Assembly: GCF_932526225.1 (NCBI RefSeq) | Contig: NC_064043.1 | Span: forward strand, 11,592,085 to 11,656,084 | Direction: 5' to 3' | Length of the DNA stretch: 64,000 nt | From: Nematostella vectensis | Lineage: Eukaryota > Cnidaria > Anthozoa > Actiniaria > Edwardsiidae | Shown here: positions 58,573 through 64,000 of the stretch, piece by piece | Numbering within the stretch: the stretch's first letter is position 1 | Layout of the letters: the number at the start of each line of letters is the position of its first letter | Translations under genes and position numbers: made by a program | Notes under the pieces: model-generated | Databases searched by the model: none | What the model was told of the DNA's origin: nothing | The model's input: only the letters and a program-made list of their open reading frames with translations

Positions 58573-60321
58573 GTGAGTATTATTGGCCTATTTGAAAATT
58601 GTTTTCTTCTTTTTTTCTTTTGCGTCAAGACTTTTACCGGTCACAAGGGCTACAAGACACCTTAACACCAATAACCAAAGTGATGGATGGGAGGGGGGGA
58701 GGGGGGTGGGGGCACGTCCGCTTGGACACTCGGACCATATCAAGAAAATTTAGCCAAAAATTGTCGTTTTTGCCAAAAGCGGTCACTTCCATATAAGGAA
58801 ACTAATATATTCCTTATTTGGAAAAACTGCATGATTCCTGTCATTTTTAAGGTTGCCGTACCGCAGGTGCTTTGTAAACATTATGACTTGTAATCAAAAG
58901 AGAAAACCAGTGACTGTGACCATCTTTGGTCAATGGAGTCCTCGGAACCAGTCCCCCAAAACGACAACGTTTTCTTCATATGCAACACCTGCCTACTTAA
59001 GGGGGGCTAGCGGCTCAGATTTAGTTTTATCCACGGGAACCCAGGTCTTTTACCGGTCACAAGGGCTACCAAACACCTTAACACAAATAACCAAAGTGAT
59101 GGAGGGGGGGGGGGAGGGGTGGGGTCACGTTTGCTTGGACACTCGGACCAACACCCGCCTACTTAAGAAGGGCTAGCGGCTCAGATTTAGTTTTATCCAC
59201 GGGAACCCAGGTTTTTTACCGGTCACAAGGGCTACCAAACACCTTAACACAAATAACTTAAGTGATGGAGGGGGGAGGGGTGGGGTCACGTTTGCTTGGA
59301 CACTCGGATCAACACCTGGCTACAGAAGGGGGGCTAGCGGCTCAGATTTAGTTTTATCCACCGGAACCCAGGTTTTCGAGGTCGGCGTAACGAGGCTCGA
59401 GACACTGACCTCGACTCCCTGGGATCCAAAGGATGCTTAATTTTTTTGTCTGTCGTTTAGAAGAAAAAACATATAATTTATAAAAAAAACATATGAACAT
59501 CATTTGATTTAGATGTCTTACATTTCTCTTTCTGTAGTCAAAACATGCCAAACGGGCTATAAGGTGTCAGCTGACGGCCTCTCCTGCGAGGGTGAGTCAC
59601 GCAATTCACCCTAAAGACGTTTACTAGTAGTCACGCAATCATCGTATCATGACCGATTCACGTTTAAAAGTAACAACGCGAATCTTCGAGTGAATAATCT
59701 GCATTGGTAGTCACGCAATCCTCGGGTCATAAACGACGGAGAATGTGCATTAGGTGTTACGCAATCTCCTAATGATATGACAGACTGATTATGTGTTCTC
59801 TGCAGAATGATATGACAGACTGATTATGTGTTCTCTGCAGAATGATATGACAGACTGATTATGTGTTCTCTGCAGAATGATATGACAGACTGATTATGTG
59901 TTCTCTGCAGAATGATATGACAGACTGATTATGTGTTCTCTGCAGAATGATATGACAGACTGATTATGTGTTCTCTGCAGAATGATATGACAGACTGATT
60001 ATGTGTTCTCTGCAGAATGATATGACAGACTGATTATGTGTTCTCTGCAGACATCAACGAATGCGAGGACCAACTCTCGTGTGACCGCTCAAGCACTAGA
60101 TGCGTCAACAGCGTTGGAAGCTTCAAATGCGTGTGCAAATCAGGCTTTAAACCCAACCACGCCAGCGACTTCAGATGCACAGGTGATAACAGCTTCTACT
60201 TTGCTTGCATATTTACATTATCACCATCATCATTACCATCATCATCATTATCACCATCATCATCATCTTTATCACCACGATCCTTATCATCATCACCATC
60301 ATAATCACAATCATCGTCGTC

Positions 60322-60383
<62 letters not shown>

Positions 60384-63300
60384 TATGATTAGTGAGATAT
60401 TCGCATTGTTCAGCTATCTTAGTAAATTTTGGTTTGTCTGTTGCAGATGTCAATGAATGCGTAGAGACTGCTCACAACTGCCAGCAGAAATGCAACAACG
60501 ATTATGGCTCGTATCATTGCTCGTGCGACCCAGGATTCCAACTGAACTCGGACAAGAAGACATGCTCAGGTGTGACCAGCTATCACTAATAGATCTCTGA
60601 AGTAATATGCAAAATCCTGATAAAGCCTGCAACGAGCCGTTGGGGGCCCTGTGTAAATAGAACATAAAAACGATGGGGGGGGGATTTGTTAACAACTGTC
60701 TTCAAACGTTTTGCAACTTTTATTTTTCCAAATTAATAGATACAAATATGTTTGTTTTGCCAGACCTAGAGTGTTCAATAGTGATTAAAAGTCAGAAGAG
60801 CATGATTATACAATAATTGTATGGTTCCTGGCACACCGACGACTCAGAGTATCATGCTATCAAGCAATCGTAAGGCTCTGGTGTTACCTAACAGTTGCAT
60901 AGAATTTATTCTCATGCCGGCATTTCGTAACTAGCTTGGTTCGTTTATTTAAGACCGTAGTGTCACGTGCGGTCAGTATCTTAAGCTTCTCCGCTAGGCA
61001 AAGATTGCGGTGTGACGGGCTGCCGTTATATACGGGCTGCGCGCTGAATTACCAGTTTTTTTTTACCAAATTACAATTTTTTTAACGAATTTGTTCCCTT
61101 CTAGGTTTCATACCGGCCGAAAGCTGTCGAAGACTCGTGCATGCATGACACTCTTATGTACTTCAACCACGCTGTTATGTCTTATGCTTTCCCGGCCATT
61201 GTCCTTTAGTAATAAGATGTTATGTGGGCTTTTCAGATATTGATGAATGCTTGCGTCGTACCCGCTGTGACAGTACAACTACTACTTGCCAGAATAGTAT
61301 CGGAGGTTCACCAGGGTACACCTGCGAATGCATCGCCGGGTACGAGCGCAAAGACCAGTGGTCATGCAAAGGCAAGTCTTAATCAGAATGTATTCGTTCT
61401 GAATTTAGATAGTTCCCTACGATATAGTTGATATTTTTGTGTTAGCTACGCGCCTACTCATTTTCCCGAGATCATGTTGCGAGAATAAAGCAATTATAAT
61501 GGAGGAAGAATGTTAAAGAAACGCCGGTTGAAAATAATGATTTCAAGAGGAGACTCCTGTGATCGAGTTAACTGCATCAGAAAACCACTTGGATGAAAAA
61601 AGAAATTAAATTCTAGATGCGGGAGGTGTGTTCTAGTTACTAGTAGTAAAAAAAACCCTGAAAATGTCGATATCAAATCCAGAGGAAAATTGAATATTGC
61701 TAGAATTATTAGGGGGCTGTTGTTACTGCTGCGCGGGTATTACTTGTAATTATTCTATCACTTCTTATTAATCCAGATAAGAACGAGTGTACAAACGGTG
61801 AGCATAACTGCTCGACAACTTCCACTGTCTGCCAAAACGTACCCGGAGACTACGCCTGTGTTTGCCGCAACGGATTCCAACGGCCGCCTGGACAGACCCC
61901 AGACAAATACAAGTGCGAAGGTAGGCGTACACAGGTTGACAACGCCTTATTCCTGGGAAATCAACAATCAATAGTATGGCGCGAAATTAGGGGGCTCCTT
62001 TAAGTGCTTAACTTATTAGTTTTGGTCGTCTTGTGCCACACCCATAGGACACTCACCCTAGAGTATGTGTGGCCACGGATTATGAGCATCCATTTGATAT
62101 CGGATATAAAGGAAATTTAAAACTATTTAAAACTATTTTGCTATTTGCTTGAAATTTTCTCGACTATCTCTGTTCGGCTAAGGTATTTCAGCAAAGTTTT
62201 TTTTCTCGTAAATTCCAAATTTCTTTGTAAAGTTCTAAACCCTCTTAAGGCCGATTTACACCGCACGATTCAGTCGTATCAGACCAGCCTACGAGATGTC
62301 TTAGCCCTAAATCAAACACTACGACTTTTGTAGTCGAGCGTCGTAGCGGAGTCGTAGACTGATTTACACTCTACGACTCTGTGGAAATGTCGCATACAAC
62401 TAAATCGTGCTGTGTCTAAATCAGCCTTTAGAAGCAGTGTATCCTCTCACTTTGTCCTGTCACTTTAACGTATAGATGTAGACGAGTGTGCTACAAATAA
62501 GGGCGGATGCAGTCACGGATGTCAGAACATCGCGGGGGGTTATTTCTGCACTTGCCCCAAAGGTTATCACATCGAGAAAGGCATTGATAATTTCAACTGC
62601 GTCGGTACGTACACGAGAGGGGAGGTACATTAAATTTTAAATGCGCAACACAGAAACATTGGCAGAAACATTGGCATATAGTATTTTTTTTTATTTCAGA
62701 CCCCCCTTCCCTCCTCTCTCCTTCAAAGGGTACTACGATATTTACATCATTAACAACGTAAAATTCTTAAATACTATATATTTTCTTTTCTACCGAGAAT
62801 ATTATTTTGGGCCCTCTCCCCCCACCCCCCCTTACCAAATTATTGTGGGGGCAATGCCCCCCAGTTCCGCCGCCCATGAGAAATACTAATATTTCAGTGC
62901 ATTTTTCAAGATCGAAATGAATGTGTCCTCGATAACAATGGTGGATGTCAACATTTTTGTAACAACACCGTTGGCGGTTACCAATGCTACTGCAAACGGG
63001 GATTTAAGCTCAGTGGACAATATCATTGTGTCGGTAAGTCGTACTAGCGAACATTTTCTCTCACAGTCTTTTTGGTAGGACTTTGAATCTTAAGATAGAT
63101 ATCTTAAGGTATGGTAAGTTGGTAAGATATCCGAGGTTCCTTCACAAAATTAAGTTAGGTTTAACTTTATGAGAGCGTATTTTGCGTGAGCATCTCCTAT
63201 TTGAACGTGTTCTTGCTTGAAGATATTGACGAATGCGCTGAAAAACTGGACAAGTGTGATCCGGTGACAACAGACTGTAAAAACAATGTGCCACTATACC

Positions 63301-64000
63301 AGTGTGATTGTAAGAAGGGGTTCAAGACAACTAGCTCTATCTACAAGTGTCAAGGTGAGCCATTACGTTCTATCTGTCTTTTCATTCATCTATACTATAC
63401 TATCCTAGTCTAGCCTAGCCTAGCCTTGCCTAGCCTAGCCTACTGGCAGAGCCCATTTTCTCTGTATTTCGCTGGGCTGGCGTTCGCAAGGGACTCTGTC
63501 AGCAGGGTAATTCTAGTCATGTCTACCACGCCGCTGTCCATCTAACTCTGCTATCTATACTATCCTAGCCAATGTCTACCCTGCGTTGTCAATCTAACTC
63601 TGCCATCTATACTATCCTAGCCAATGTCTAGCCCGCCGCTGTTCATCTAACTATGCCATCTATACTATTCTAGCCAATGTCTACCCCGCCGCTGTAAATC
63701 TAACTCTGCAATCTAAACTATCGTATCGAATGTCTGCCACGCGCTGTCCATCTAACTCTGATATCTATACTATCCTAGCCAATGTCTACCCCGCCGCAGT
63801 TAATCTAACTCTGATATCTATACTATCCTAGCCAATGTCTAACTCTGATATCTATACTATCCTAGCCAATGTCTACCCCGCCGCTGTCCATCTAACTCTG
63901 CAATCTATACTATCCTAGCCAATGTCTACCCCTCCACTGTCTATTTAACTCTGCAATCTAAACTATAGTAGCGAATGTCTGCCCCGCGCTGTTTATCTAA
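55792..64000 (+). CDS. F5/8C (discoidin)-EGF extracellular protein, 5' part (continues past window)
   Basis: Exons: 55792-55852, 56639-56714, 57197-57305, 58091-58237, 58422-58572, 59538-59591, 60051-60182, 60447-60569, 61237-61371, 61777-61920, 62476-62604, 62911-63033, 63223-63354, all phase-consistent. Signal peptide [20 protein letters not shown], one discoidin/F5-8C domain starting [18 protein letters not shown] and ending [13 protein letters not shown], a short C-terminal-half EGF piece ([16 protein letters not shown]), then seven full EGF modules. F5/8C domains bind lipids, glycans or proteins at cell surfaces, and EGF arrays act as calcium-stiffened spacers, so an adhesion or matrix protein is likely. 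No stop or transmembrane segment is reached before the window ends. Confidence 0.88.
55825..56042 (+). repeat. Five tandem copies of a signal-exon end plus splice donor
   Basis: Period ~44-46 bp: CCGTGCTATCAACTGTAACT-TACA|GTAAGTAATTCACCTACC and variants. Copies 1-3 keep GTAAGT, copy 4 has TTAATT, copy 5 has GTATGT. Only copy 1 is a workable donor, because extending past it meets an in-frame TAA. Confidence 0.85.
56813..56900. repeat. 22-bp repeat, four copies
   Basis: ACCACATGATAGAAAAGCAC-AA repeated in the intron after exon 2. Confidence 0.9.
57028..57050. repeat. G-homopolymer tract
   Basis: A 23-base G run; likely unreliable in length. Confidence 0.85.
57351..57598. repeat. 19-bp minisatellite, ~13 copies
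   Basis: Unit AAATGGATTGTTTAGCAGC, starting ~45 bp after the exon 3 donor. Confidence 0.95.
58626..59380. repeat. ~166-bp tandem repeat, about four partial copies
   Basis: Shared words TTTTACCGGTCACAAGGGCT, CACTTTGG/CCAAAGTGATGGA and GGCTAGCGGCTCAGATTTAG recur at 166 and 161 bp within the intron before exon 6. Confidence 0.85.
59538..63354 (+). CDS. F5/8C-EGF gene, exons 6-13: partial EGF plus seven EGF modules
   Basis: Each full module occupies one phase 1-1 exon: [97 protein letters not shown] and [18 protein letters not shown]. Modules 2, 5 and 6 have the shorter cysteine spacing of LDL-receptor or matrilin-type EGFs. The third module's intron uses a GC donor. Confidence 0.9.
59771..60050 (+). 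repeat. 35-bp minisatellite, eight copies each ending in a splice acceptor
   Basis: Unit AATGATATGACAGACTGATT-ATGTGTTCTCTGCAG. The AG dinucleotides fall at 59805, 59840, 59875, 59910, 59945, 59980, 60015 and 60050; the last is the acceptor of the first full EGF exon. Confidence 0.95.
60221..60384. repeat. (ATC)n microsatellite
   Basis: Interrupted then pure ATC/CAT repeats in the intron between the first two full EGF exons. Confidence 0.97.
61372..61377 (+). promoter_or_regulatory. Non-canonical GC splice donor
   Basis: AAAG|GCAAGT: the rest of the site is a perfect donor consensus and the EGF module ends correctly (SCKG) only here. Confidence 0.75.
63385..63444. repeat. CTAGC-type short tandem repeat
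   Basis: A run of CCTAG/CTAGC units shortly after the last EGF exon in the window. Confidence 0.75.
63500..64000. repeat. ~53-bp minisatellite reaching the window edge
   Basis: Unit with AATGTCTACCCCGCCGCTGT, CCATCTAACTCTG and CTATACTATCCTAGCC, about nine diverged copies, continuing past the window. Confidence 0.92.

Noticed and set aside
60196-60453. Poly-Asp/poly-His/poly-Ile frames
   Set aside because: All come from the ATC microsatellite in an intron.

Overview
This window looks like nuclear DNA from an anthozoan cnidarian. Nematostella vectensis is my best guess from gene content and repeat style, but that is inference. Genes have many short exons with GT-AG introns, the products are animal membrane and extracellular proteins, and intergenic and intronic DNA is packed with small inverted-repeat elements, minisatellites and one very large satellite. 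Exon junctions were read by eye from splice consensus and phase continuity; no transcript evidence was available.

Layout: (1) 2-1564 (+), the 3' end of a polycystin-1-like channel gene. (2) 3364-7619, a DNA transposon candidate with ~30-bp terminal inverted repeats (TIRs) and a 10-bp target duplication. It carries a seven-exon minus-strand gene for a 778-aa protein of a cnidarian family I provisionally relate to DUF6589. (3) 11133-35346 (+), a complete seven-exon, 637-aa nicotinic acetylcholine receptor-like alpha-type subunit. Its fourth intron (~17.7 kb) holds a ~13.7-kb satellite with higher-order periods of 1601, 1502 and 1110 bp. Its fifth intron holds a 2764-bp TIR element. (4) 35911-36144 (-), a possible small secreted cysteine peptide. 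(5) 36748-51466 (-), a complete 762-aa type I membrane protein: signal peptide, two CUB domains, nine EGF modules, one transmembrane helix and a short tail. The intron before the transmembrane exon contains a decayed mobile element (38344-42793) with FEN/PIN-like nuclease motifs and an eight-cysteine C-terminus. (6) 55792-64000 (+), the 5' part of a secreted or surface protein: signal peptide, one F5/8C (discoidin) domain and at least seven full EGF modules, continuing past the window. Genes 5 and 6 are divergent, with 4.3 kb between start codons.

The most unusual pattern is that short tandem duplications repeatedly fall on exon edges and copy splice sites: the receptor's M1 and M3 exon ends, an EGF exon end, a signal-peptide exon end (five copies of the donor region) and an EGF exon acceptor (eight copies). 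Only the M3 copy would keep the reading frame if used. Functionally, the window joins an ion-channel fragment, a neurotransmitter-gated channel subunit and two multidomain adhesion or receptor proteins; I see no operon-like cooperation among them.
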